From Acidimicrobiales bacterium (GTDB lineage: Bacteria; Actinomycetota; Acidimicrobiia; Acidimicrobiales; Aldehydirespiratoraceae), in contig JAQWMR010000015.1 in assembly GCA_029246685.1 (NCBI GenBank), positions 62,001 through 126,000 on the forward strand: a stretch of 64,000 bases of DNA, given 5' to 3'. Position numbers and translations under genes: made by a program. This document shows positions 8,317-17,728 of this stretch, one piece after another (the first letter of the stretch is position 1; each line of letters opens with the position of its first letter). A model generated the notes under the pieces. The model made no database searches, was not told where the DNA came from, and saw only the letters and a list, made by a program, of their open reading frames with translations.

Positions 8317-11300
8317 TCAGGCGTCGGGATTCGCGTCGTCGCCTCGCCCGGGCAGATCCGGCAGGAGGTCGGCGAAGATGTCGACAAGCTGGTCGAGGAC
8401 GGGGCCGCGCTTCTTGAAGAGCGGCAGCTGGATTTCGCCGACCGCCTCCTTGTAGATCGCGGCGTTGCCCGACCCCTTGCCGGAGTAGAGCCGCTGCATA
8501 CGCACCTGGCGGCTCTCGGGCAGCGTGATCGGCGATACGCGGGCGACGAAGTCCGGGCCGCCGAAGCCGGTGCCCTTGGTGACCGTGACCTCGCGAACGC
8601 CGGACCGACCGCACTCAACCCGGAGGCGACCGACCGACAGGAGCGCTTCCGCCGGGGCCGGGATCGGTCCGAACCGGTCGAGCCATTCTGCCCGAACGTC
8701 GTCCAATGCCTGCTCGGTCTCGACGTTGGCGAGCCGGCGGTAGGCCTCGAGACGGGTGGCTTCCTTGGTGACATAGTCGTCGGGGAGATGGGCGTGGCCC
8801 GGCACCTCGATCGAGATCTCGATCGGTTCGTCGGGCTTCTCGCCCTTCAGCTCGGCGACCGCCTCGGTGACCATCTGGCAGTAGAGGTCGTAGCCGACTG
8901 CCGCGATGTGCCCGGATTGGCCGGTCCCGAGCAGGTTGCCGGCACCGCGGATCTCCAGATCGCGCATCGCGATGCGGAAGCCTGATCCGAGCTCCGTGGC
9001 CTCGCCGATGGTCTTCAGGCGCTCGTAGGCCTCCTCGCTGAGGACGACGTCCTCCGGATGGAAGAGGTACGCGTACGCTCGCTGGCCGGCCCGCCCGACT
9101 CGACCGCGGAGCTGATGAAGCTGCCCGAGGCCGAGCAGGTCGGCCCGGTCGACCACCAGCGTGTTGACCGATGGCATGTCGATGCCGGACTCGATGATCG
9201 TGGTGCAGACGAGGACGTCGTACTCACCCTCCCAGAAGTCGACCACGACGCGTTCGAGGGTCCCTTCGTCCATCTGCCCGTGGGCGACTGCGATCCTCGC
9301 CTCCGGTACGAGGCCGCGGAGCCGCTCGGCGACGTGCTCGATGTCGCGCACCCGGTTGTGCACGAAGAACATCTGTCCTTCCCGCAACAGCTCGCGTCGG
9401 ATCGCTTCGGCGACGGCGCGCTCCTCGTACTCGCCCACATAGGTGAGGATCGGCTGGCGATCGGCCGGCGCTGTGTTGAGCACGGACATGTCGCGGATGC
9501 CGGTCAGGCTCATTTCCATCGTCCGGGGAATCGGCGTGGCGGTCAGCGTGAGCACGTCGACATCGGTCCGCAGGCTCTTGATCTGCTCCTTGTGCGAGAC
9601 GCCGAACCGTTGCTCCTCGTCCACGACGAGCAGGCCGAGGTTCTTGAAGGAGATGTCCTGGGAGAGGAGCCGATGCGTGCCGATCACGAGGTCGACCACG
9701 CCGTCCTTCACCCCGTCGACCACAACTTTGGCCTGGGCGTTCGTGAGGAAGCGACTGAGAACCTCGACCCGCAGCGGGTACGGCGCATATCGCTCTCGGA
9801 AGGTGGCGTGGTGCTGCTGGGCCAACAGGGTGGTGGGCACGAGCACCGCCACCTGCTTGCCGTCCTGGATCGCCTTGAACGCGGCGCGCAGCGCCACCTC
9901 CGTCTTGCCGAAGCCGACATCACCCACGACAAGGCGGTCCATCGGGGACGGCCGCTCCATGTCGTCCTTGACGTCGACGATCGCATGGAGCTGATCGGGC
10001 GTCTCCTGGAACGGAAACGCGTCCTCGAGCTCTCGCTGCCAGGGCGTGTCGATTGCATAGGCATGGCCCGGCGTGGTCACCCGGGTCTGGTACAGCACGA
10101 CGAGATCCTGCGCGATCTCTTGGACCGCTGAGCGCACCTTAGCCTTCGTGGTGTGCCAGTCCGCGCCGCCCATCTTCGACAGCGTCGGAGTTTCGCCGCC
10201 ACTGTAGAGCCGGATCGACTCGATCTGATCGGATGGCAGATAGAGGCGATCGGTCCCGCGGTACTCGAGCAGGAGATAGTCACGCTCGCTGTCGCTGATC
10301 GAACGGGTCACCATGCCGCCGAAGCGCGCGACGCCGTGCTGTTGATGGACGACGAATGAGCCCTCCCGCAGATCATCGAAGACCTTCTGGGCGTCACGAC
10401 GACGGGCACGGGCACGACGATGGGTTCGCCGACGGCCCGTGAGGTCCGTCTCCGCCAACACCGCGAGCTTGACGTCCGGCATAATCGCGCCTCGGTCGAG
10501 CGGCACGGTCGCCAGGTGCCCGCCGGTGGCCGAGAGATCCGTGTCGGCCGTTGCCGGCGACATCTCCACACCATGATCACGCAGCAACGCGCCGAGCCGC
10601 TCGGCCGACGCGGCACCGTCGGCAGCCACAACGACGGAGTAGCCCTTGGCGATGAGACCCTGGATCTGGGACACCGTCGGGGCCATGTCACCGACAACCG
10701 GCTCCCAGCCAGACGCGGCGATCGACGGCGTGGACGGCCCATCAGCGACCGGCAACATCGTCCACGCCGGAGCATCGGCCTTGGCGAGTAGCCGATCGAA
10801 CGCTAGGTGGAGCCGGTGAACGTCGTCGGACGCAACGTCCCACGTCTTCGCGAGCGACGCAGCCAGGTCGGCCTCTTCGGCCTGGATATCGGCCGCTCGA
10901 TCACGAATGCGGCGAGGTTCAACCAGCACGATCAGTCCGTCGGCGGGCAGCAGGTCGGGCAGGACGACCTCCTCGTCGACCAACCACGGGAGCCACGACT
11001 CCATGCCGTCGAAGAGCTGGCCGTCGACGATCCGGTCCCACTGCTCGCGGCCCCACGGCTCTTCGGCGACGAGTGCAGCAGCACGGGTTTTGGCATCGTC
11101 GCCCGGCCGGAGCTCGCGACACGGGAAGATCTCGGCTTCAGCGACGGCGATCGTCGCCCGCTGATCGGCGACGGAGAACTCAGTGAGCCGATCGACTTCG
11201 TCGCCCCACAGATCGATACGGACCGGCGCATCGGCGGTGCTCGGGAAGACGTCGACGATCGAGCCGCGGACCGCCACTTCGCCCCGGTGTTCCACTTGAT

Positions 11301-11802
11301 GCTCGCGGCGGTACCCGAGCCCGACGAGTTCCGCGACGAGATCCATGGGATCCACGATGTCGCCACTCCCGATCACGATCGGATCGATCGCGGCTGACGG
11401 GTCGAGGCGTTGAACAAGCGCACGCGCCGACGCAACGACGACCGCTGGTGCCCGATCACCGGACCGCAGCCGGTGCAGCGTCTGCAGGCGTGTACCCATC
11501 GTCTCGACGGCAGGGCTCACCCGCTCGAACGGCAGCGTCTCCCACGCCGGGAACATCGCGACGTCGTCCGCTCCGAGTAGCGCAGCGATGTCGTGGCCCA
11601 GCCGATCCGCTTCATTCCGTGTGGCGGTAACGACGAGCGCCGGGCGCCGGTCCGACGCAGAGGCAAGGCCGGCGATCGCAAAGGCCCGACCCGCGTCGGG
11701 GACCGCGACAGAGGCGTCACGCCGGCCGACGACGGAGTCGAACGTCGGGTCCTCGGCGAGGCGCGGCAACAGCGTGCGCAGATCGGTGATGGGCGCGTTC
11801 AT
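8317..11802 (-). CDS. mfd: transcription-repair coupling factor
   Basis: An 1161-residue Mfd, the normal size. The N-terminal third has the UvrB-like UvrA-binding module, the middle holds the RNA-polymerase interaction domain ([14 protein letters not shown] onward), and the C-terminal half is the DNA translocase. Visible translocase motifs are [14 protein letters not shown] (Walker A), [10 protein letters not shown] (DEEQ box), [13 protein letters not shown] and the VHNRV / [10 protein letters not shown] motifs. Mfd removes RNA polymerase stalled at lesions and recruits UvrA. Its position between pth and the parvulin gene matches the usual actinobacterial order. Confidence 0.98.
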   Translation of the reverse strand: MNAPITDLRTLLPRLAEDPTFDSVVGRRDASVAVPDAGRAFAIAGLASASDRRPALVVTATRNEADRLGHDIAALLGADDVAMFPAWETLPFERVSPAVETMGTRLQTLHRLRSGDRAPAVVVASARALVQRLDPSAAIDPIVIGSGDIVDPMDLVAELVGLGYRREHQVEHRGEVAVRGSIVDVFPSTADAPVRIDLWGDEVDRLTEFSVADQRATIAVAEAEIFPCRELRPGDDAKTRAAALVAEEPWGREQWDRIVDGQLFDGMESWLPWLVDEEVVLPDLLPADGLIVLVEPRRIRDRAADIQAEEADLAASLAKTWDVASDDVHRLHLAFDRLLAKADAPAWTMLPVADGPSTPSIAASGWEPVVGDMAPTVSQIQGLIAKGYSVVVAADGAASAERLGALLRDHGVEMSPATADTDLSATGGHLATVPLDRGAIMPDVKLAVLAETDLTGRRRTHRRARARRRDAQKVFDDLREGSFVVHQQHGVARFGGMVTRSISDSERDYLLLEYRGTDRLYLPSDQIESIRLYSGGETPTLSKMGGADWHTTKAKVRSAVQEIAQDLVVLYQTRVTTPGHAYAIDTPWQRELEDAFPFQETPDQLHAIVDVKDDMERPSPMDRLVVGDVGFGKTEVALRAAFKAIQDGKQVAVLVPTTLLAQQHHATFRERYAPYPLRVEVLSRFLTNAQAKVVVDGVKDGVVDLVIGTHRLLSQDISFKNLGLLVVDEEQRFGVSHKEQIKSLRTDVDVLTLTATPIPRTMEMSLTGIRDMSVLNTAPADRQPILTYVGEYEERAVAEAIRRELLREGQMFFVHNRVRDIEHVAERLRGLVPEARIAVAHGQMDEGTLERVVVDFWEGEYDVLVCTTIIESGIDMPSVNTLVVDRADLLGLGQLHQLRGRVGRAGQRAYAYLFHPEDVVLSEEAYERLKTIGEATELGSGFRIAMRDLEIRGAGNLLGTGQSGHIAAVGYDLYCQMVTEAVAELKGEKPDEPIEISIEVPGHAHLPDDYVTKEATRLEAYRRLANVETEQALDDVRAEWLDRFGPIPAPAEALLSVGRLRVECGRSGVREVTVTKGTGFGGPDFVARVSPITLPESRQVRMQRLYSGKGSGNAAIYKEAVGEIQLPLFKKRGPVLDQLVDIFADLLPDLPGRGDDANPDA

Positions 11803-11823
11803 GTGGGGAGGAGCATGGCCGGT

Positions 11824-12438
11824 CTAGGAGCGGTTGAAGCGGTTCATCGTGGCCTCGATGTCGCTCTCGAGGAGGTACTCGACAGCGTCCGCAGCTTCGC
11901 CGACGACACGATCGAGCTCGGGCCGTTCGCTCCGCGCCGGTCGCCGCAGCACGTAGTCGGCTCCCTTCATCGTGCCGGACTCCGGCTTGCCGACCCCGAT
12001 ACGAATGCGGGCGAAGGCGTCGGAGCGGAGATGGGCTCGCACACTCTTGAGTCCGTTGTTGCCCGCGAGGCCGCCGCCGAGCTTCACCTTGAGGCGGCCG
12101 ACCGGCAGATCCAACTCGTCGTGGATGATGACGAGGCGCGACATGTCTTCGATGCCGTAGCGGCGCATGAGCGGCGCGACGGCGCGGCCCGACTCGTTCA
12201 TGTAGGTCGTCGGGATCGCAACGGCCAGTCGATGCAGCCCCAGACGGAGTTCGTCAGCTTCCGCGTAGTCGCGCTTGCCTCGAGTCAGCTTGCCGCTGTA
12301 GCGGCGCACCAATTCGTGGACAACCCATGCCCCAGCGTTGTGGCGCGTCTGGGCGTAGTCGTCGCCGGGATTGCCGAGTCCGACGACAAGGAGGTTCGCC
12401 GGGGTACCCCGACGCTCCTTATTGCGACGGCCGACCAT
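11824..12438 (-). CDS. pth: peptidyl-tRNA hydrolase
   Basis: A 204-residue Pth that recycles tRNA from prematurely released peptidyl-tRNA. The family motif GLGNPG is at about 20-25, the catalytic His33 with Asn34 lies in TRHNAG, and YMNESG and the GGGLAGNNGLKS block follow. The first roughly 14 residues (MVGRRNKERRGTPA) extend beyond the usual start and are basic, so a slightly later start cannot be excluded. It follows the L25 gene on the same strand, the common L25-pth arrangement. Confidence 0.96.
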   Translation of the reverse strand: MVGRRNKERRGTPANLLVVGLGNPGDDYAQTRHNAGAWVVHELVRRYSGKLTRGKRDYAEADELRLGLHRLAVAIPTTYMNESGRAVAPLMRRYGIEDMSRLVIIHDELDLPVGRLKVKLGGGLAGNNGLKSVRAHLRSDAFARIRIGVGKPESGTMKGADYVLRRPARSERPELDRVVGEAADAVEYLLESDIEATMNRFNRS

Positions 12439-12458
12439 GAGCCGTCGAGCTCCGAAGA

Positions 12459-13142
12459 TCAGTCGTCGTCGCCGTCGTCGTCGCCGGCATCGCCAGCGTC
12501 GTCGCCGTCGCCCTCTTCGCCGCCCTCGCCCTCTTCGGCCGCAAGCTCGGCGGCCTCTTCGGCAGCCATGGCTTCACGGGTGGAGCGGGTGATGAGCGTG
12601 TTGGCGACCGTGTCCTCGGGATCGAGGGTGGTGGTGACACCGGCCGGCAGCGGGAGGTCTTGGACTCGGATCGAGTCGCCGAGCTCGAGGTCGGAGATGT
12701 CGACTTGGATCTCGTCGGGGATGTCGGCCGGCTTGGCGGACACGGAGAGCGTGTAGAGCGCCTGGTCGACCATGCCGTTGGCCCGGGTGACCTCGAGGGC
12801 CTCGCCGATGAGGATGACGGGGACTTCGGCCTCGATCTGCTGATCGGCGGTGACGCGCTGGAAGTCGACGTGGATGACGTCGCGGCGCACCGGGTGGCGC
12901 TGGAGGTCCTTCACGACCGAGAGCTGCTCGGTGCCGTCGATGGAGAGCGTGATGATGGCGTTGATGCCGGCATCAGTGGTGAGCGCGGTACGCAGGTCCG
13001 GCCATGCGATCGACACGGTGACGGGGTCGGCGTCGAGCCCGTAGACAATGGCCGGGACACGGCCTTCGCGGCGCAAACGGCGCGAGGAACGGGTGCCCTC
13101 TTCGCGGCCGGTCTCGGCGCTCAATAGAAGCTGGTCTGACAT
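12459..13142 (-). CDS. rplY: 50S ribosomal protein L25/CTC (bL25)
   Basis: A 227-residue L25 of the long TL5/CTC type: a 5S-rRNA-binding N-terminal domain (SAETGREEGTRSSRRLRREG, then VPAIVYG), a C-terminal beta domain, and a very acidic tail of Glu, Gly and Asp in the last 40 residues. The ATG at 13142 is chosen because a TTCAGGAG ribosome site precedes it; an upstream in-frame start would add nine residues without such a site. A TAGCCT box about 60 bases upstream is a candidate promoter. It is followed by pth. Confidence 0.95.
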   Translation of the reverse strand: MSDQLLLSAETGREEGTRSSRRLRREGRVPAIVYGLDADPVTVSIAWPDLRTALTTDAGINAIITLSIDGTEQLSVVKDLQRHPVRRDVIHVDFQRVTADQQIEAEVPVILIGEALEVTRANGMVDQALYTLSVSAKPADIPDEIQVDISDLELGDSIRVQDLPLPAGVTTTLDPEDTVANTLITRSTREAMAAEEAAELAAEEGEGGEEGDGDDAGDAGDDDGDDD

Positions 13143-13217
13143 GGTTTTTCGGCTCCTGAAGGAAAGCACGCGATCTCGAAATGGTCCTTGCGAACCGACG
13201 GCTCAGGCTAGCGGGGA

Positions 13218-13235
13218 CTGTGGGTTTCCCCACAG
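13218..13235 (-). terminator. stem-loop just after prs
   Basis: CTGTGGG and CCCACAG arms (7 bp) around a four-base loop, starting a few bases after the prs stop on the minus strand. No clear T-run follows, so termination may be weak or factor-assisted. Confidence 0.5.
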
Positions 13236-13238
13236 GGA

Positions 13239-14222
13239 TCAGGCCAGGTGATTGCCGTCGAAGATCTCGCTCACAGAAGTGTCTTCGAAGACCGCAGAGA
13301 TCGCTCGGGCGATGATCGGCGCCACACTCAGGATCTCCATCTTGTCGAACTGCTTCTCCGGGCCCAGCGGGAGCGTGTCGGTGACCAATACGGTCTCGAT
13401 CGACGCGTTCTTCAAGCGATCGATCGCCGGTCCGGAGAACACGCCGTGCGTCGTCGCCACGATCACCTTGCCGGCTCCGTTCTCGGCCAGAAGGTCAGCC
13501 GCCGCGCAGATGGTGCCGCCGGTGTCGATCATGTCGTCGATCAGGACGCAGGTACGGCCCTGCACGTGGCCGATGATCTCCTTCGCTTCCACCGCGTTGG
13601 CTTCCTCCGTGGAACGACGCTTGTGGACGTAGGCCAGGTCGGCACCGAGGAGGTTGGTGTAGCGCTCCGCCACCTTCATGCGACCGGCGTCGGGCGAGAC
13701 GATCACCATGTCGTCGTCGTTCAGGTCCGCGAGGTAGTCGACGAGGACCGGCATCGCGACGAGGTGGTCAACCGGCCCGTTGAAGAAGCCCTGGATCTGA
13801 CCCGAGTGGAGATCGACCGACATCAGCCGATCGGCCCCGGCCGCGGTGAACAGGTCCGCGAGGAGCCGGGCGGTGATCGGCTCGCGGCCAGAGGCCTTGC
13901 GGTCCTGACGGCTGTATCCGTAGAACGGCGCCACCACGGTGATGCGCTTGGCCGAGGCTCGCTTGGCGGCATCGACCATGATCACGTGCTCCATGATCGC
14001 GTCGTTGATCGACCCGTCCTCCCACGCGGTGTGGGTCTGGATGATGAAGACATCGGAGCCGCGAATCGACTCGCCGTACTTCACGTGGATCTCACCGTTG
14101 GCGAACTCGGCGATGTTGGGCGAGCCCAACGGCCCGCCGAGCTCGTGACAGATGTCGGTGGCCAATTCCTGCGTGGCTCGACCCGCCACGACATGAAGCT
14201 TCTTGTGGTTCAGGAGTTGCAT
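13239..14222 (-). CDS. prs: ribose-phosphate pyrophosphokinase (PRPP synthase)
   Basis: A 327-residue class I PRPP synthase that makes PRPP from ribose 5-phosphate and ATP, for purine, pyrimidine, His and Trp synthesis. Landmarks are the N-terminal LHVVAGRATQELA with FANGEIHVKYGESIRGSDVF, the MVDAAKRASAKRITVVAPFYGYSRQD stretch, VSPDAGR, and the PRPP loop LIDDMIDTGGTI. The ATG at 14222 has an AGGAA ribosome site. Longer in-frame readings upstream overlap the neighbouring gene and lack family similarity. It lies between the GlmU-like gene and L25, the usual place in Actinobacteria. Confidence 0.97.
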   Translation of the reverse strand: MQLLNHKKLHVVAGRATQELATDICHELGGPLGSPNIAEFANGEIHVKYGESIRGSDVFIIQTHTAWEDGSINDAIMEHVIMVDAAKRASAKRITVVAPFYGYSRQDRKASGREPITARLLADLFTAAGADRLMSVDLHSGQIQGFFNGPVDHLVAMPVLVDYLADLNDDDMVIVSPDAGRMKVAERYTNLLGADLAYVHKRRSTEEANAVEAKEIIGHVQGRTCVLIDDMIDTGGTICAAADLLAENGAGKVIVATTHGVFSGPAIDRLKNASIETVLVTDTLPLGPEKQFDKMEILSVAPIIARAISAVFEDTSVSEIFDGNHLA

Positions 14223-14265
14223 GGGTTCCTGGGCTGTAGGTGAGCAGTGGCTGAGCGGATGGTGA

Positions 14266-15267
14266 TCATCGAGCGTCTGGACCCGCAGTGTAGAACGGCC
14301 CGGTGACGGTCGCGGCGAGGATCTCCGACCCCGGAGCGAGGACGGCGAACGGGCCGACGCGTGCGTGGTCGGCAATGGTTGCGAGCTCGGCCGACGTCTG
14401 TTCGAGGCGGCACTGTTCGCCGACTCGGGTGTCGACCAGATTGCAGCCGGGACCGATCTCGGAACCGGCTCCGATGGCCGTCGATCCGGTCAGCACGACG
14501 CCCGACGCGAGTGTGACGTCGACGTCCAAGGTGACCGTCGCGTCGATGAATGTTCGTTCCGGGTCGCGCATCGTGACGCCTCTGCGCATCCACCGGCGAT
14601 TGATCCTGGCCCGGAGGACCGCCTCTGCGTCGGCGAGATCGGCGCGGTCTCGGACGTCGATCACCTCATCGGCGGGCGCGGCGGCAAACGCCACGTCGTG
14701 ACCGGTCTCACGAAGAACCTCCGCGATGGCGGCGATCTCAGGAGCGTCGGTACGCCGCAGCGCCGGGGCGAGCAGTGATCGGCGCACGAACCACGCAGCG
14801 CTCGCCATCTCGGCGTCGTCCTCAGTCGGGTCGATGACGAGCGCTGTGGCCGCCGCATCGGACTGACGATGGATTCGGTAGAACGCTCGTACCGTCTCCG
14901 GCTCGAGCAGAGGAACGGACGCCGACACGACGAGGACGTCGTCGTCATCCGGATCGAGCTCGATGTCGAGCTCGTCCTCGGTCCAGCCGTTGAGCGCAAC
15001 CAACACGCCGACACACGGGTCATAGCGGACGTTGGCCGCCACCCGGCGAACGTCGGCATCGACGCCATCGAGCTCCTTGGCGACGGCATCGTCATCCGGA
15101 CCGACCACCACGGCAAGCCGACGCGGCTCGAGGGACGAGACGACATCGACCACGTGGGCGATCAGGGTGCGGCCGCAGATTCGGTGCAGGGCACGCGGCG
15201 TCGCGGAACGCATTCGGGCATCTGAACCGGTGGCGACGACGACGACGGAGGGAGCAACCGGCTGCAC
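14266..15267 (-). CDS. degenerate GlmU-like protein, probable pseudoenzyme
   Basis: A 333-residue protein aligned by eye along its whole length with the first three quarters of GlmU. RALHRICGRTLIAHVVDVV matches the nucleotidyltransferase start, and the GVTMRDPERTFIDATVTL block leads into a left-handed beta-helix (VGPFAVLAPGSEI). The catalytic features are missing. The LAAGxGTRM loop reads VATGSDARM, the following Pro-Lys is Pro-Arg, the GDVPL metal-Asp site reads SASVPL, and the chain ends before the acetyltransferase active-site region. A GTG at 15267 is taken as start, preceded by TAGAAA seven bases upstream. It sits at the canonical glmU position before prs. The call rests on comparison with E. 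coli GlmU from memory. Confidence 0.75.
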   Translation of the reverse strand: MQPVAPSVVVVATGSDARMRSATPRALHRICGRTLIAHVVDVVSSLEPRRLAVVVGPDDDAVAKELDGVDADVRRVAANVRYDPCVGVLVALNGWTEDELDIELDPDDDDVLVVSASVPLLEPETVRAFYRIHRQSDAAATALVIDPTEDDAEMASAAWFVRRSLLAPALRRTDAPEIAAIAEVLRETGHDVAFAAAPADEVIDVRDRADLADAEAVLRARINRRWMRRGVTMRDPERTFIDATVTLDVDVTLASGVVLTGSTAIGAGSEIGPGCNLVDTRVGEQCRLEQTSAELATIADHARVGPFAVLAPGSEILAATVTGPFYTAGPDAR

Positions 15268-15341
15268 GTGAAGGTTTCTAGCGCGGGAGCGGGCTAGGGA
15301 CGAACGCGCGGAGCAATCGATTCTCGCGATCGCCAGATGAG

Positions 15342-15414
15342 CTGGCCCGGCAGGGATCGAACCTGCGACATCCGGCTCCAAAGGCCGGCGTTCTACCAAC
15401 TGAACTACGGGCCA
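15342..15414 (-). tRNA. tRNA-Gln (anticodon TTG)
   Basis: A 73-base cloverleaf without encoded CCA. The acceptor stem TGGCCCG pairs with CGGGCCA. The anticodon stem CCGGC/GCCGG encloses the loop CTTTGGA, giving anticodon TTG. The T arm carries GGTTCGATCCC. The U1-A72 start is typical of tRNA-Gln. Confidence 0.96.
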
Positions 15415-15464
15415 CCGTCACGCAGTGACGACGTCACCGTACCGCGCCGAGGGGCGGCGTCCGC

Positions 15465-15757
15465 TCAGGAATCGGGCGGGTGCAACCTTTGCGGCGCACT
15501 CCGCGCCACGACGCCGTCGGCCTCGTCGAGACCGATGACGCGGTAGGTCAGCGCATTGAACTCGTCGGGCAAATCGCTTCGCGTCTCGACGGCCTCGCCC
15601 GATGCACCATGGCCGACGACGGTGCCGTCAGCGGGCGTCGACGGCGGCTGGAACCAGGCCCAGCGTCGGCCGCAGCTGGGACGACGGCCAGACCGGCGAT
15701 CAGCGTGGCCAGAATCGCGACGACGGCGAATCGTCGGCTCAGGAACGGAACAGACAT
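15465..15757 (-). pseudogene. small secreted protein with a frameshift
   Basis: A GAGGAG ribosome site precedes an ATG at 15757, and the first 33 codons encode a clean signal peptide (MSVPFLSRRFAVVAIL...VVPAAADAG). After that the original frame becomes Arg/Ser-rich with poor codon bias. The frame reached by adding one base continues with well-biased codons (AWFQPPSTPADGTVVGHGAS...EFNALTYRVIGLDEADG) to a stop at 15465. One base seems to be missing in the GGG run around 15660. An intact gene would give about 97 residues. The family is not recognised. Confidence 0.5.
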
Positions 15758-15908
15758 GGGAGAAACTCCTCGGGGGATCGGGTCGGACCGGGTCGACACG
15801 ACGTCGACACCCTGTTCAACGACGACCACCAGGGCGGATCACACCTGCGCCCGAACTTCTTTCGATCGGCAAGCCCGCTCGAAGGGTGGCGACCGGCGGT
15901 TGCGGCGG

Positions 15909-15914
15909 TAGCGT
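15909..15914 (+). promoter_or_regulatory. -10 box of a leaderless promoter (bS22)
   Basis: TAGCGT followed by seven bases and the GTG at 15922. Confidence 0.5.
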
Positions 15915-15921
15915 CGCGTCC

Positions 15922-16014
15922 GTGGGTTCACTCGTAAAGAAGCGCCGCAAGCGCATGCGGAAAAAGAAGCACAAGAAGATGCTCCGGAAGACGCGCCACC
16001 AGCGTAAGAATTAG
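15922..16014 (+). CDS. 30S ribosomal protein bS22 (AURKAIP1/COX24-domain)
   Basis: A 30-residue, extremely basic protein (GSLVKKRRKRMRKKKHKKM, then LRKTRHQRKN). It matches the AURKAIP1/COX24-domain mini-protein found across Actinobacteria, identified in mycobacterial ribosome structures as bS22 of the small subunit. Such short genes are often missed. The GTG start is supported by the family N-terminus (GS-V/I-KKRRKRM) and by a TAGCGT box seven bases upstream, suggesting a leaderless mRNA. It stands alone between the frameshifted secreted-protein gene and ispE. Confidence 0.92.
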   Translation: MGSLVKKRRKRMRKKKHKKMLRKTRHQRKN

Positions 16015-16035
16015 CTTCTACGGCCTCGGCTGTAG

Positions 16036-16746
16036 CTACTGCTCGGGCACGGTGGTTGTCACCACCCGCCCCTCCCCCGGAAACGCACCTTCGACGAACC
16101 ACGTACTGCCGCTTCCGGCAAGACGTGGACGCTTACCCGACGCCTCGGCGAGTTCGTCGCGCCAGCGGGCGAGTTCCGGCGCAACATCGAGCGCAGCGGG
16201 CTCGAGATCGTTGCCGTGGTCGCCAGTCGGCCCACCGAGCCGGTCCCACGCCGCATAGACGGCGGGGGTGGAGCACATCACCGGGGGCGTCAGCAGCGTG
16301 AACGTCTGCTCGGCGTACGGCAGCGGCTCGATGATCTCCCCGATGCCAGTCACCCGCGCCCGTCCGCCCCGAAGACAGAAGGCGACGTCTGCTCCGATCG
16401 AAGCCGCGCCGACCACGTCGTCATAGCCCGCCCATCGAAGAACAGCCGCGGCATCGGAGGAGCCACCACCGAGGCCGGCGCCCGCCGGGATCCGCTTCCC
16501 CAGCCGGACGTGGGCTTCTCGCCCGCAGAGTCGCAACGCCCGCGTGACGAGGTTGTCGTCGTCTGAACCGACCGATTCCTGGCCGGCCGGGCCGACGACT
16601 TCCAGCCCGCTCCCCGCGGAGATCTCCAGGGTGTCGTGGAAGTCGAGGCTGACCATCTCGGCATCGATCAGGTGGAAGCCGTCGTCACGAATACCGGTCA
16701 TGCGAAGCGACATGGTGAGCTTGGCCGGAGCGATGACGGTGGTCAC
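16036..16746 (-). CDS. ispE: 4-diphosphocytidyl-2-C-methyl-D-erythritol kinase
   Basis: A 236-residue GHMP kinase of the non-mevalonate isoprenoid pathway. The N-terminus TTVIAPAKLTMSLRMTG carries the conserved Lys of the substrate site. The ATP loop IPAGAGLGGGSSDAAAVL lies at about 100-117, and a C-terminal GSGSTWF is the third GHMP motif. It is somewhat shorter than typical IspE (about 280-300 residues). The GTG at 16746 is preferred because TATCGT lies six bases upstream and because the residues added by longer starts do not resemble the family. It follows rsmA on the same strand across the divergent hydrolase gene. Confidence 0.93.
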   Translation of the reverse strand: MTTVIAPAKLTMSLRMTGIRDDGFHLIDAEMVSLDFHDTLEISAGSGLEVVGPAGQESVGSDDDNLVTRALRLCGREAHVRLGKRIPAGAGLGGGSSDAAAVLRWAGYDDVVGAASIGADVAFCLRGGRARVTGIGEIIEPLPYAEQTFTLLTPPVMCSTPAVYAAWDRLGGPTGDHGNDLEPAALDVAPELARWRDELAEASGKRPRLAGSGSTWFVEGAFPGEGRVVTTTVPEQ

Positions 16747-16752
16747 GAGCGG

Positions 16753-16758
16753 ACGATA
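16753..16758 (-). promoter_or_regulatory. -10 box of a leaderless promoter (ispE)
   Basis: TATCGT on the minus strand, six bases before the ispE GTG. It overlaps the opposing -10 box at 16757-16762. Confidence 0.5.
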
Positions 16759-16762
16759 CTCT
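16757..16762 (+). promoter_or_regulatory. -10 box of a leaderless promoter (MBL-fold gene)
   Basis: TACTCT, six bases before the ATG at 16769. It overlaps the ispE -10 box on the other strand by two bases, so the two polymerases could not bind together. Confidence 0.5.
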
Positions 16763-16768
16763 CCGCCC

Positions 16769-17728
16769 ATGACCCTCGGAACCCATCCCTTCACGCATGG
16801 CCTCCACGATCTCGGCGCCGGGAACTGGGCGTGGATTCAACCGGACGGTGGCTGGGGCTGGAGCAACGCTGGTCTGATCGTCGACGGCGAGGAGTCGCTG
16901 CTCGTCGACACGCTGTTCGACCTGCCCCTCACTCGCACGATGCTCGATGCGTTCGCTGACGCAGTGCCCGGTGCGCAGATCACCACGCTCGTCAATACCC
17001 ACAGCAACGGTGATCACTGCAACGGCAACGAGCTCGTGGATGCGGAGGTCATCACCTCGCGCGTGGCCGCGGAGGAGATGGCCCACGAGAGCCCGGAGAC
17101 CATGGTTGGGCTCATGGAGGCTGCGCCGGCCATGGGCGTCACCGGCGAGTTCTTCACCCACTGCTTCGCCGCGTTCGAGTTCGCCGGAATCAATCGACCG
17201 GACCCGACGACCACGTTCGACGGCCGGCTCGAGCGCGTCGTCGGCGACACGCGGGTGGACCTCGTCGAGGTCGGTCCGGCCCACACCGGCGGTGACGTCC
17301 TCGTGAACGTTCCGAGCCGTTCCACCGTCTACACAGGGGACATTCTGTTCGTGGAAGGGCACCCAATCCTCTGGGCCGGTTCGATCCCGGACCTTCTCTC
17401 CGCGCTCGACGTGATCGAGGCGTGGCAGCCGGAGACGATCGTGCCCGGGCACGGCCCCATCACGGACCTAGCCGGGCTCGCAGAGATCCGCTCGTATCTG
17501 GAGTACTGCCGGGCCGAGTGCCGCGCCCGGTTCGATCGCGGGCTCTCCGTCGGCGCGGCCGCCCGCGAGATCTCATTCGACCGCTGGAGCAACTGGGGTG
17601 AACCCGAGCGCGTCGTGACCCTCGTGGACACCTGCTACCGGGATTTCACCGGTACAGAGGAACCCGGCACGATCACCGACTTGTTCGGTGCGATGGCCGA
17701 ACTCTGGGCCGATCAGCGGGCGAGCTGA
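16769..17728 (+). CDS. metallo-beta-lactamase-fold hydrolase
   Basis: A 319-residue MBL-fold protein with the metal motif THSNGDHCNG (HxxxxDH-type, about residues 77-86), the later metal His in PAHTGGDV, and TGDILF and VPGHGPI blocks towards the end. These give a two-metal hydrolase site, but the first motif has Ser-Asn where HxHxDH has a His, so one ligand differs from the standard pattern. The substrate is unknown; relatives include glyoxalase-II-like and cyclase-type enzymes. The ATG at 16769 fits a TACTCT box six bases upstream. It converges on rsmA, overlapping that gene's end by 16 bases. Confidence 0.88.
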   Translation: MTLGTHPFTHGLHDLGAGNWAWIQPDGGWGWSNAGLIVDGEESLLVDTLFDLPLTRTMLDAFADAVPGAQITTLVNTHSNGDHCNGNELVDAEVITSRVAAEEMAHESPETMVGLMEAAPAMGVTGEFFTHCFAAFEFAGINRPDPTTTFDGRLERVVGDTRVDLVEVGPAHTGGDVLVNVPSRSTVYTGDILFVEGHPILWAGSIPDLLSALDVIEAWQPETIVPGHGPITDLAGLAEIRSYLEYCRAECRARFDRGLSVGAAAREISFDRWSNWGEPERVVTLVDTCYRDFTGTEEPGTITDLFGAMAELWADQRAS

